Source: Allolobophora icterica
Lineage: Eukaryota; Annelida; Clitellata; Crassiclitellata; Lumbricidae
Assembly (NCBI GenBank): GCA_963556255.1
Contig: OY744606.1
Coordinates: 4,672,692-4,736,691, forward strand
Length of the DNA: 64,000 nucleotides
Reading direction: 5' to 3'
The notes under the pieces are model-generated. The model saw only the letters and a program-made list of their open reading frames with translations. It was not told where the DNA came from and did no database searches. Positions 13,204 through 22,619 of the stretch are shown here, piece by piece (position 1 is the stretch's first letter; the number at the start of each line of letters is the position of its first letter). The position numbers and the translations under genes are program-made.

Positions 13204-13520
13204 ATTGCAGTTATTTAAGGAAACAATGTGATAACTTTCTACACATTGCCAAAGAAAACTGGAAATTACAACTTTCAACACAAGCTAGACAGACTATCGA
13301 TGAACGAAAATGGAACAATCCAAAGAAATTACCCCTAGCCGAGGACCTTAAACTACTTAACATGCATCTAATCAACAAAGTTGCTGAGGCAGAAAACAAT
13401 CTGGCTTCATCACCAAGTCCTGATAAGTGGAGATTGTTGGCGTCATATACTTTAGCCAGGATTGTACTATTCAACAGAAGGAGAAGTGGAGAAGTTCAGA
13501 GAATGACTTTATGTGTATAA
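13204..13520 (+). pseudogene. Tyrosine-recombinase-like fragment, copy 1
   Basis: One open frame reads CSYLRKQCDNFLHIAKENW, ARQTIDERKWNNPKKLPLAE, DLKLLNMHLINKVAEAENNL, then LARIVLFNRRRSGEVQRM. It resembles a large unnamed family of animal proteins with an ERK..K..LLPLTEDL block followed by a FN+RRxGE motif, which I take to be the first catalytic Arg box of a Crypton-like tyrosine recombinase. That assignment is from memory of the family pattern and is an inference. The N-terminal part is replaced by repeat G and no catalytic Tyr region follows, so it is a fragment. A duplicate lies 600 bp downstream. Confidence 0.5.
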
Positions 13521-13721
13521 AAACATAGTGAAGTCAAATGCCAATATGCAAGGTGAAGTATATGATTCACCTTCACCTGTAGGCAGAACTTTGCTGAATA
13601 GCATTAATCACGTGGGAAAAGAAATCCAGGGGTAAAATAGATATTAAAAAGCCATTAATTATGAGGCTCGAACAAGTGCTCCCAGGGGAGTTACAGGTCG
13701 AGTGTTCAAACCAGCACAAAC

Positions 13722-14026
13722 AAGATTCCATCATTAGCACTGCGTCTTGGCCAGTCACTGACAAAATGTGCCCGGAATCTTCATGGAAAGGCCATACGAG
13801 AAGGCTGCAGTTATTTAAGGAAACAGTGCGATGACTTTATAGATATTGCCAGAGAAGACTGGAATTTACAAGTTTCAACACAAGCTAGACAGACTATCGA
13901 TGAACGAAAATGGAACAATCCAAAGAAATTACCCCTTGCCGAGGACCTTAAACTACTTAACATACATCTAATAAACAAAGTTGCTGAGGGAGAAAACAAT
14001 CTGGCTTCATCACCAAGGCTCGAACC
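13722..14026 (+). pseudogene. Tyrosine-recombinase-like fragment, copy 2
   Basis: Nearly the same peptide as copy 1, but it starts earlier, with IPSLALRLGQSLTKCARNL and HGKAIREG before CSYLRKQ. That is the usual order in the related protein family. It is cut after NNLASSPR, where sequence unlike copy 1 begins, and lacks the RRRSGE box. The frame stays open over about 100 codons with mostly silent or conservative differences from copy 1. This suggests a recent duplication or past selection. Confidence 0.5.
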
Positions 14027-14051
14027 CACTCGGCCACTGTACCGCATCAAT

Positions 14052-14305
14052 AATGCAACAACAATAACACTAATAATACTAACAAATAATACTAACAGCA
14101 CATCAATAATATAGAAGCAATAACAGCAATAATACTAACAGCACATCAATGATACAACAATAACAGTAATAATACTAACAGCACATCAATAATACAACAA
14201 TAACAGTAATAATACCAACAGCACATCAATAATATAGCAGAAATAGCAGTAATAATACTAACAGCACATCAATAATATAGCAGCAAGAACAGTAATAATA
14301 CAGTG
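14052..14305. repeat. AACAGCACATCAATAAT minisatellite
   Basis: Five to six copies of a 43-55 bp unit built from ACTAACAGCACATCAAT and ATAATATAGCAG. This is the sequence that replaces the end of copy 2 of the recombinase-like fragment. Confidence 0.88.
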
Positions 14306-15250
14306 ACTCATTATTCAAGCCTTTTGAACCGCCTCTGAAGGTAAGTTTCCTTTTGACTCATTATTCAAACCCTCGTGAACCATATCTGAAGGTACATATC
14401 CTTTTGACAGAAATTCTAAAATATCTTGAGACTTGTGCTCAGCATCATGGGCTTATCTGTCAGTCCACGAAATGTACTCGGTGCAGAAGTATTTGGTTGT
14501 GTGATTCCTTCACCCAGGAAGTGAAGGAAGTCCACCCAGGAAGTCCAAACTGTATAAAAAGCATAAGATAATGCTGTCCATTAGTTCATTGTCATTAAAT
14601 ATCATTGTGGAATCGGCTTCCTCCTTTGGTCCAGGCTGCACTACCATCTGGTGATTCTGCCACAGCTTTTCATTGTGTTTAAACTTGCCTTTATTCCCAA
14701 GGACATTTGCACTGGGAGAGCCTCTGACTGGTGGGCATTGTGTAGAGGCGCTTTATAAGTTTTGAAATACAATACTATACAATACAATACAATACAATAC
14801 ATATTTGCCTTATGAGATTTAAAAAGTGGTTCCATAATAGATTATGATTTTGACTATGAGTTCCCTTGAATTGACTATTGATTGATGGTTTATGCAATTA
14901 TGATCAGAGCATTATAGAAGCCATTAAATTCGATTAGATTCGCTCTTAGTTTACCAGATTTATATCAATCATTATTATTTATGTTAATACTACTTATTAC
15001 AGGTATTTTCAAGTGCAACATTATTGGATCAGCCACATAATCACTGGCAAGACCAGATAAAACAAGTCATAGGTTACCATCAACCTACTCTTTCCATGTT
15101 ACTTGGTGTCAAGTTCTGAGATCCCCAATGATCCTACATTTATTACCTAATGGCATCAGAAATAGTAGGCCAGAGAGATAGAGAAAAAAGTGACAGAGGG
15201 ACACAGAGATAGCAAAACAGTCAGATAGATAGTAAAGACAGAAAGAAAAA
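14306..15250. other. Unassigned sequence with short repeats
   Basis: Contains a duplicated TTTTGACTCATTATTCAA word (about 14303 and 14352), an (AATAC)n stretch near 14768-14800 and an ATTATAGAAGCCATTAAATT word shared with 40320. No gene supported. Confidence 0.4.
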
Positions 15251-15251
15251 A

Positions 15252-15470
15252 TGTGTAAGCCATCCTTTGGAAATTAAACTTCAAATCCCTTAAAACTTCT
15301 GTACCCATACAGTTTACAAGGTCTGCTGTGTCAATCATAAGAAAATTTACACATACATAAAATATAAAAAATACCCAATGGGGTAAATACAAAGTAAAGC
15401 ATCCTTCAAGAGTTTGGCACCAACACTTCCTCTCAGTTCTTTGATTATAAATGGAGTTTCAAGCACCATT
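15252..15470 (-). pseudogene. Partial duplicate of the exon end at 15637
   Basis: About 215 bp closely matching 15509-15725, covering the 3' end of the neighbouring exon and the intron behind it. The position matching the donor reads GTATTT instead of GTAAGT, and the exon-like part is short, so this copy looks non-functional. Both copies point the same way, 257 bp apart, so this is a direct tandem duplication. Confidence 0.75.
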
Positions 15471-15636
15471 TCCGTTTCTTATACATGCAGAAATAAAAAA
15501 TGACATTGTGTAAGTCACCCTTTGGAAAGTAAAGTTCAAATCCCTTCAAGCCTCTGTATCCATACAGTTTACAAGGTCTGCAGTGTCAATCATAAAAAAA
15601 TTTACACAAGCATAACATATTAAAAATTGTACTTAC

Positions 15637-16096
15637 AAAGTAAAGCGTCCGTCAAGAGGTTTGGCACCAACACTTCCTGCCAGTTCTTTGATTATAAATG
15701 GAGTTTCAAGCACCTTTCCCATGTCTTTTGTAGATTCAGCTGTAGCAGATTTTTCCATAGTGGGAGTCATCGGATGAAATATTTGCTTTATTTCACAATA
15801 GACAGGTGATGAAGCAGTGATTCCCTTGAATATCTCGGCTGGACCTAAGGCACTGTTTTCATCTTGCATTTTCTTATCTGACAGTGTCTCTCTACACTGC
15901 TGCATTGGGTTAGTAACCAAGACTAGAAGCTCCATAGACATCTGTTCAAACTCTGGGTAAAAAGGATCCTGCTGTTTGAAGTGCAAATCATTTTGCCACT
16001 TTTTCATCTTCCAGGACAAGACTGCTGTGTATGATGCCATCAACATTTGCTGTCCTCTCGATTGGCACTTTGCGAGGTCCACATCATATGGCTGTC
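15637..16096 (-). CDS. Internal exon of an unrecognised gene
   Basis: The frame is open across the whole 460 bp, with convincing borders. The upstream side reads TTTATAACAG before GACAGCC, and the downstream side reads CTTTACTTT before GTAAGT. The peptide starts near PYDVDLAKCQSRGQQ and includes MKKWQNDLHF, DPFYPEFEQMSMELLVLV and LDGRFTL. It has normal amino-acid composition, no repeats, and no membrane segment or signal I can see. The exon enters in phase 1 and leaves in phase 2. I do not recognise the family. The next exon downstream on the minus strand was not found; a possible first exon lies at 17080 but its phase does not join directly. Confidence 0.6.
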
Positions 16097-16344
16097 CTGT
16101 TATAAACATCAAAAGCACTGCTGTTCATTGAATTGTAATGCCAAAGTAATGCTACGACACTACATCTCTTATGCATCATTCATACTTTGCAGTCAACAGC
16201 TGCTACCATTATAGAACACAGACTGCTGTTTTGTGCACGTTACATATGCTTCAAACAATGAGATCGTTAAGTAAGCATGTGTTTATGTACAGAAAACCTT
16301 ACAAATTGACAAAGTTCTCAATTCAATTATGTAGCAGAGAATTG

Positions 16345-16622
16345 ACTTGTGTCTATTCAGAAGCAATCATAGCCAAGATATGGGCAATAGCCCATAGGTG
16401 TAAAGTTAAGGGCTTAAGGGCTTTTATCTAGGAATGTATCCAGTACACTCTACTTGATTTAAAGTCAGCAAATCATTTTCATGTACTACCCGCATCTCTG
16501 GCTTCATTCTGCTTTACTCAATCAAAATTACATGACAAACATACAGTGCAGTAATTTTTAACTTTACACCATTGGGCTATTGCCCATATCTTGGCTATGA
16601 TTGCTTCTGAATAGACACAAGT
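16345..16622. repeat. Inverted repeat, 65-bp arms
   Basis: 16345-16409 and 16558-16622 are near-perfect inverted copies (words ATTCAGAAGCAATCATAGCC and CAAGATATGGGCAATAGCCC) around a 148-bp spacer. I see only a two-base difference inside the arms. Transcription would give a stable hairpin. No target-site duplication was evident. Confidence 0.9.
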
Positions 16623-16676
16623 GTCTTAAATACGTGTCCGATTGCGACTCGACGGTCATCGGGTAACACATCCAAC

Positions 16677-16914
16677 CAGTGCCCGTGCTATGGTACATGA
16701 GGCTTCTCCCCCCCCCCCCAAAGCCTTTCTTGAGGCCCCCAATAACTATGAAAAATACACTGCAAACTAGAACAACCGAATATCTTTTTACAACCAGTGG
16801 GTTTCAGAAACAAACAGTCACAAATAGGCATTATGATCATCTAAATTTGGAGGCCCCTTACAAGCTTGAGGCCCCTCCCCATCCGAGGGGTTCGGAGCCT
16901 TAGCGCCGGCACTG
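16677..16914. mobile_element. hAT-type MITE (238 bp)
   Basis: The ends CAGTGCC..GCTA and TAGCGCCGGCACTG form short imperfect terminal inverted repeats. The element is flanked by an exact 8-bp duplication, CATCCAAC (16669-16676 and 16915-16922), the hAT signature. There is no coding sequence inside, and a C run sits near the left end. Confidence 0.85.
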
Positions 16915-17079
16915 CATCCAACAATACCAAACCATCCTCCGATTTAGGTTTACTATTTTTTATACGGTTGGGTAATAAATTTATTGTTAGCTTGCTTTAC
17001 GCTGTTCACATGACCCGCTATTAGCATATTACAACTCGAAAGAAACTACATAAAAATAAACGATATTATAATAACGTAC

Positions 17080-17271
17080 CTCCATGTTTATTTCGGTCGT
17101 TGGAGTATTCCTTCGTCTCTCGCGCAGACCTCCGAAAACAAGCCCAAAAACTAGCCGAGTGCAAATTTTACATGCCAAAATACATGACCGTGTGATTCCG
17201 ATGGAAACGTGTTTCTTAGTTCTCAGGTTGCTAGTCACTGGCTCCGCCCACTGACAGTCCGAGAGCTTCAC
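17080..17271 (-). promoter_or_regulatory. Possible first exon with donor site
   Basis: On the minus strand a GC-box-like GGGCGGAGCC (about 17245) precedes an open stretch ending ATGGAG before GTACGT at 17079, a strong donor. It lies 1 kb upstream of the exon at 16096 on the same strand, so it could be the 5' end of that gene. The reading phase (0 here, 1 needed) does not join directly, so another exon or another explanation is needed. Confidence 0.25.
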
Positions 17272-17337
17272 ATTATCGCTAATTTAAAATCAGCTACCGA
17301 TCGGATTTTTATAAAATTCAAAAAATTAGAAGAACTT

Positions 17338-17665
17338 TATATTAGCTATCCACCAGTATCTTTTTCAAAAAGAAATTTCATCTAATAAAATTACAAATTG
17401 CTTATAATGGGCTCCCAAACCGAGAACGCGATTTTAAGCACTCGGATAGACGTAAGGTCTCGCAAAGAAAGTGTGTGTACATACTCGCGTTCTCGAACGC
17501 GACGTAATGCGTACACACACACAAACACACACACACACACACACATACACACACCGAAGGAGACAGACAGAAATAGTCAAGACAGAAACATACACCGATA
17601 TACAAAACAGAAACAGACACACAGAGACAGACAGACAGACAGACAAACAGAGACAGAGGGAGATG
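17338..17665. repeat. Dispersed repeat G copy 4 with CA/CAGA tract
   Basis: TAGCTATCCACCAGTATC, ATAATGGGCTCCCAAACCGA and a CGTTCTCGAACGCGA inverted motif lead into CA and CAGA repeats (about 17512-17660). The post-microsatellite half seen in copies 1-3 is missing. Confidence 0.8.
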
Positions 17666-17949
17666 AGGCGCAACATCTTGCCCAACGGTTTTATTATGAT
17701 CGTCGTAGAGACGACATCGTCGGCAAATGTCGTCAACGGCGAGATTTACGTGGCGCCACCTGTTGCAGCGCGGCGTCTCTATCGAACGACCAAAGACGAC
17801 CAATCAGAGGAGGATCCGCTCTCGGCAGACGACGCTCTTTCCTTCCGCCCCCAACAGAACGAACGGGAGGGGGTGTGGTGGAACGGTCTAAACTGACCGA
17901 GTTAGGACTTCGGAGAAAAGCATTTAAGGCCACGTCGTGTTCTGTATAT
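17666..17949. other. CpG-rich unassigned segment
   Basis: About 280 bp with many CpG. Both strands have open frames over part of it, but no family is recognisable. It ends at an AT microsatellite. Confidence 0.3.

Positions 17950-18017
<68 letters not shown>
17950..18017. repeat. (AT)n microsatellite
   Basis: Nearly pure TA dinucleotides with two TACATA interruptions. 18018-18300 beyond it holds nothing recognised. Confidence 0.97.
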
Positions 18018-18020
<3 letters not shown>

Positions 18021-18300
18021 GATTATTGTTTTTTATGCCCTGAGGTAAAAATGATCCCTCAAGGGCTTCAAGATTATTGAATTTTTTAAAGTGTCTGGAA
18101 CAACTAGAAGATGATCATATTTTATATATATCCTATAATATTAGAGGAAGAATTGAGCAGTCCTTGAAACACTCTGTAAGTACAGGCGTATACGAAGAAC
18201 CGTCCCTTAATATCAAGATTTTTTTATAAGGCGAGTAAGGTCGCCGTCACCGGCCCTGGCAGCCACAAGATGGTACACTGGATACTAACTAGCAATCTCT

Positions 18301-18565
18301 TTAGCTAGCCCCTGAGAGGCAGTCATGGGTATGAAGTGCTGGCGACTTCCTTTTCTTAGCCTCGGCATACGAGGGCGGATGACCAGTCCTCTCTCTGGTC
18401 GTCTCATCTTCCCACTGACAGTGTACGGTCAGTGTACTCATTATACCTGAATAGGCTAAAAAGCGCAGGTGGAGTAGAAACCTTGAAACAGATTTCTGCC
18501 CTGGCCGGGGTTTGAACCCCGACCACTCGGTCGACAGTCCTGCACGCTAACCACTACACAAGCAC
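18301..18565 (-). mobile_element. SINE-A copy, near full length
   Basis: The reverse copy retains the tRNA-like head (minus strand: GTAGTGGTTAGCGTGCAGGA, then GGGGTTCAAACCCC) and the body to GCTAGCCCC..CTGAGAGGCAG. Confidence 0.9.
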
Positions 18566-18828
18566 GCACGTTTCTATTAGAAACACGTTTTAAAAATTCC
18601 GAATGACGCCAATCGTCTGTCTGGCAATCGGATCTCCATTTGATATTTGGACAACCCCTCTGACATGACAAAGCAATGGTGAATACACTGGTGCCCAGCA
18701 CTTATCTTTACAGAAGACGATTACGGGCATCTTACAGTACCTAACATTACTGTAAAGTAATGTGAGGCACTGTAAGATGAGGTACACTAAGGTTAGGTAG
18801 AACAGGTAATGGTTCGGTCGGGTAGGGT

Positions 18829-19283
18829 AAAGTGAGGTAAAATGAGGTAAAGTGAGGTAAAATGAGGTAAAATGAGGTAAAATGAGGTAAAGTGAGGTAA
18901 AATGGGGTAAAATGAGGTAAAGTGAGGTAAAATGAGGTAAAATGGGGTAAAATGAGGTAAAGTGAGGTAAAATGAGGTAAAATGAGGTAAAATGAGGTAA
19001 AATGGGGTAAAATGAGGTAAAGTGAGGTAAAATGAGGTAAAGTGAGGTAAAATGAGGTAAAATGAGGTAAAATGAGGTAAAGTGAGGTAAAATGGGGTAA
19101 AATGAGGTAAAGTGAGGTAAAATGAGGTAAAATGAGGTAAAATGAGGTAAAATGGGGTAAAATGAGGTAAAGTGAGGTAAAATGAGGTAAAATGAGGTAA
19201 AATGAGGTAAAATGGGGTAAAATGAGGTAAAGTGAGGTAAAATAAGGTAAAGTGAGGTAAAATGAGGTAAAATGAGGTAAAAT
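18829..19283. repeat. 10-bp satellite (AATGAGGTAA)
   Basis: About 45 units of AATGAGGTAA or AGTGAGGTAA, with AATGGGGTAA variants recurring every six or seven units. This gives a higher-order period near 60-70 bp. Minus-strand frames of 175-254 codons (LPHFTSFYLI) are repeat translations, since 10-bp units cycle through all frames. Confidence 0.97.
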
Positions 19284-19375
19284 ACGGACTTGACAACAGA
19301 CCGAGGACAATGGAGATCATTTATTCGTACCCATCGCCGACAAATGGCTGGCATCGGGAACTGATGATGATGAAG
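19284..19375 (+). mobile_element. LINE 3'-end fragment
   Basis: CGGACTTGACAACAGACCGA, GGACAATGGAGATCAT and ATTCGTACCCATCGCCG, then GGCTGGCATCGGGAACTGAT and (GATGAT) match the 3' ends at 22005-22078 (reverse), 53290-53385 and 59281-59376. This is a 5'-truncated LINE end with a simple GAT tail, directly abutting the 10-bp satellite. Confidence 0.85.
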
Positions 19376-19539
19376 GTAATTTAAGGTGAATGTAAAGAAT
19401 GGTAATCCATAAAAAGATAAGGTAAGGTACGTAGAAGATTAAAGGTAAGACTAGCTACAAACACTGTATGTAATGTATATAACGTACATGCTTAAAATAA
19501 TGTTTATAAAATGAAGTACAGTGAGGTAAAGTATGGAAT

Positions 19540-19925
19540 CACTTATATAACATAAGGTAATGAAAGGTAACATAAGGCAACGAAAGGTAACATAAGGTAA
19601 TGAAAGGTAGCATATGGTAATTAAAAGGTAATGTAAGGTAATGAAAGGTAATATAAGGCAATGAAATGTAACATAAGGCAATTAAAGGTAACATAAGGTT
19701 ATGAAAGGTAGCATATGGTAATTGTAGGTAACATAAGGCAATGAATGGCAACATAAGGTAATTAAAGGTAACATAAGATAACATACGGCAATGAAAGATA
19801 ACATAAGGCAATGAATGGCAACATAAGGTAATTAAAGGTAACATAAGATAACATACGGCAATGATGAAAGATAACATAAGGCAATTAAACGTAATATAAG
19901 GTAATGTAAGGTAACATGAGGTAAG
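19540..19925. repeat. 20-bp satellite (GGTAACATAAGGTAATGAAA)
   Basis: About 18 degenerate units alternating AAAGGTAACAT and AAGGTAATG or AAGGCAATG. The GGTAA word links it to the arrays on both sides. Confidence 0.93.
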
Positions 19926-20219
19926 TTATTCCAATTTAATACGAGCCAATATTATCAACAGAAAGTCTCTCAGATCGGCCTCAGTGGCGGATCAACGTTA
20001 ACAAAGGAACACCAGCCTTTACCATCAGCATTGCAATCATCGTAAGGAATCGTAAAAATGTCGGATGCAAATTTCGGAAGAGTACTCCACGGCCCGAGGC
20101 AAAGGAATGTTTAAAAATCTATAAAAAATTCATTTGGGCGAGCAGCAACGACCGTACGCCATGACAGCTGCTCTGCCAAGTCTCTGGCAAGTTTCAAGAC
20201 CCCCCAGTCTACCTCAGCA
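19926..20219. other. Spacer between satellites
   Basis: About 290 bp of mixed sequence with no gene recognised. The segment CCCCAGTCTACCTCAGCACT / ATAC ending it recurs at about 20796-20818, on the far side of the next array. Confidence 0.5.
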
Positions 20220-20890
20220 CTATACGGTAAGGTAAGGTATGATTCGTACGAGGTACGGTAAGAGTTAAGGTAAGAAGTAAGGTAGCATGTATGGTAAGGT
20301 ACAAGGTAAGGTTAGAGACAAGGTAAGAGGTAAGGTAAGAGGTAATGTAAGAGGTAAGGTATGAGGTTAGACGCAAGATAAGAGGTAAGATAAGATGCAA
20401 GGTATGAGGTGAGGTAAGAGGCAAGGTAAGGGGTAAGGTAAGAGCTAAGGTTAGAGGCAACATAAGAGGTAAGAGGCAAGGCAAGAGGTAAGGTAAGAGG
20501 TAATGTAAGAGGTAAGGTATGAGGTGAGGTAAGAGGCAAGGTAAGGGGTAAGGTAAGAGGTAAGGTTAGAGGCAACATAAGAGGTAAGAGGCAAGGTAAG
20601 AGGTAATGTAAGAGGTGAGGTATGAGGTGAGGTAAGAGGCAAGGTAAGGGGTAAGGTAAGAGGTAAAGTTAAAGGCAACATAAGAGGTAGGAGGCAAGGT
20701 AAGAGGTAATGTAAGAGGTAAGGTATGAGGTGAGGTAAGAGGCAAGGTAAGAGGTAAGGTTAGAGACAAGGTAAGATATAAGGTAATTTCAAGAACCCTG
20801 CCTACCTCAGCACTATACAACATAGTAAGGTAAGAAGTAAGGTAAGATGTAGGTAAGGTAAGTTCAGGTAAGGTAGGGAGGGTAGGGCAG
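20220..20890. repeat. GAGGTAAG satellite with ~120-bp higher order
   Basis: Units of GAGGTAAGGTAA or GAGGCAAGGTAA, with a longer repeat of about 110-125 bp marked by AGAGGCAACATAAGAGGTA (20454, 20570, 20671). Dozens of units spell the consensus 5' splice site AG/GTAAG on the plus strand. The minus-strand frames (LPLTLPLTSPHT) are repeat translations. Confidence 0.95.
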
Positions 20891-21130
20891 TATCAAGTCA
20901 GGTAAGGTCAAGGAAGGTGCAGCATATGCGTGAGTCTTTGACTGTTAATGGTCTGATCTTATCATTTGCTGACAAAGCAAATACTTAGGCCTCTTTCTTA
21001 CTGCATGAAGATCGTTTCAAATGAGCCTTGGTGAAACCAATCGCAAACTTAATAGGTTTATTTACATTATTCTTTCTACAGGTAAAGGACACTGCCATGG
21101 ATGAAACGGTTCTATTGTAGCCAAGTCACA
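20891..21130. other. Unassigned sequence
   Basis: About 240 bp between two satellite arrays, with no gene recognised. Confidence 0.4.
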
Positions 21131-22004
21131 TTAGCAATGCAGGTCATACCATTCATTAAAGAAGTGTATGTCACAACTGTCATGAAGGAAATGTATTTCA
21201 CATCAGTCATTAAGGAAGTCTGTCACGTCAGTCATTAAGGTAGTGATATATGTCAGGTCAGTCATTAAGGAAATGTATGTCATGCCAGTCATTAAGGTGA
21301 TGCATGTCATGTCAGTCATTATGGAAGTGTATGTCATGCCAGTCATTAAGTCAGTGTATGTCACACCAGCCATTAAGGAAATGTCCGTCATGGCAGTCAC
21401 CGAGGCAATGTAAGTCATGCCATTCCTTAAGGAAATGTATGTCATGTCAGTTATTAAGGCAATGTATGTCACACGAATCACTAAGACAATGCATGTTAAA
21501 CCAGCATTAAGGAAAGGTATGTCATGCCATTCATTAAGTCAATGTATGTCACACCAGTCATTAAGAAAATGTGTGTCATGTCAATCACTGAGGAAATGTA
21601 TGTCATGCCAGTCATTAAGGAAATGTATGTCATGCCAGTCATTAAGGAAAAGTATGTCAAACCAGTCATTATAGAAGTGTATGTCATGCCAGTCATTTAG
21701 TCAATGTATGTCACACAAGTCAAGGATGTATATCATGTCAGTCATTTAGTCAATGTATGTCACACCAGTCACTAAGGAACTGTATGTAATGTCAGTCATT
21801 GAGGCAATGTAAGTCATCCCATTCATTAAAAATGTATGTCACACAAGTCATTAAGGACATTATGTCATGACAGTCATTAAGGCAATGTATGTCACACCAG
21901 CCATTAAGGAAATGTATGTCAAACCAGTCATTAATGAGTTTACGACTATGACACGCCAGTCACTGCTCAAGGCAATGCAAGTCATGCCAGTCATTAAGGT
22001 AATA
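21131..22004. repeat. 27-bp satellite (GTCATTAAGGAAATGTATGT)
   Basis: About 30 units of 27 bp: GTCATTAAGGAAATGTATGT followed by CATGCCA or CACACCA. Because 27 is a multiple of three, frames stay open on both strands (MTYISLMTG repeats on the minus strand). A related stretch resumes at 29460-29545 beyond the transposon stack. Confidence 0.95.
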
Positions 22005-22078
22005 TCATCATCATGAGTTCCTGATGCCAACCAATTGGCGGCGATGGGTACGAATAAATGATCTTCATTGACCTCGGT
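22005..22078 (-). mobile_element. LINE 3' end (split by insertion)
   Basis: Reverse-orientation LINE 3' end with GAT tail: CATCATCATGAGTTCCTGAT, GGCGGCGATGGGTACGAATA and CATTGACCTCGGT. The same LINE continues at 28752 on the other side of the inserted elements, where GTCCTCGGTCATTTGTCAAG picks up exactly. Confidence 0.9.
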
Positions 22079-22165
22079 CAGTGTTTAATCTAGTCCCCCT
22101 CTTCTGGGAGGGGAAACAACGTTTGTAGGGGACCTACGAATTTACACATGACTTTTTTGGGGATA

Positions 22166-22597
22166 TGTCGTGGTCTACGCGGGTGCATGCATCAAGGGAA
22201 GAAAACCGACGCGTCAACAAGCTTGTTTACAACGCACGGAAAATTCTGCAGCAAGCTGTCAACATTAATTCGGTGCATGCAACAAGGATATACGTGTTCA
22301 GTAGGACTTTCCAGGGAAAAGTACAGTGACGTCACAGAACGTTCTGGAATCCGGGAGAACTCTATATAAGATAGACCTGATGTACATTAAGGGCCTTTTG
22401 ACGAAGATTTGTAAACGTTGAAACATTGATCGTATAACGTTCAATCGAGACCAGCCAACCTGTGTGCTGTCTACGATTGTGATATTTGATAGACGAGTTG
22501 ACTTACTCTACACTTAATCGACTTTATTTTTAAATAAAGATCTTTTAATAGTTCCTTCGTTGGTTCGTCGTTGCGATCGAAGGAGTCGACCGCGACA
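22166..22597 (+). repeat. 5' LTR
   Basis: 432 bp, TGTCGTGG...CGCGACA, with the terminal five bases inverted (TGTCG/CGACA). It contains the promoter elements listed separately and a poly(A) signal AATAAA at 22533-22538, about 165 bp after the TATA box. This sets a U3-R-U5 layout with R starting near 22395. Confidence 0.97.
22327..22370 (+). promoter_or_regulatory. LTR promoter: CRE, heat-shock element, TATA
   Basis: Within 44 bp: TGACGTCA (22327-22334, a perfect CRE palindrome), GAACGTTCTGGAA (22337-22349, three alternating GAA/TTC pentamers of the HSF consensus) and TATATAAG (22363-22370). Spacing is that of a compact inducible core promoter. The same array is at 28242-28285 in the 3' LTR. 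That it responds to heat or cAMP is inference from the motifs. Confidence 0.65.
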
Positions 22598-22601
22598 TTA
22601 T

Positions 22602-22619
22602 TGGTGTCAGAAGTGGGAT
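22602..22619 (+). other. Primer binding site, tRNA-Leu(CAA) type
   Basis: TGGTGTCAGAAGTGGGAT starts four bases after the 5' LTR. It is complementary over 18 bases to the 3' end of animal tRNA-Leu(CAA) (ATCCCACTTCTGACA plus CCA). It would prime minus-strand DNA synthesis. Confidence 0.85.

Noticed and set aside
18590..19354. 254-codon minus frame LPHFTSFYLI
   Set aside because: Translation of the 10-bp satellite; three frames are open at once and units differ at all codon positions.
21203..21696. MTYISLMTG-type open frames
   Set aside because: 27-bp satellite translated in frame; open on both strands.
22166..22597. The 5' LTR as a solo LTR or SINE
   Set aside because: An identical copy at 28081, the primer site, gag-pol and the shared GGATA duplication show that it belongs to a complete element.
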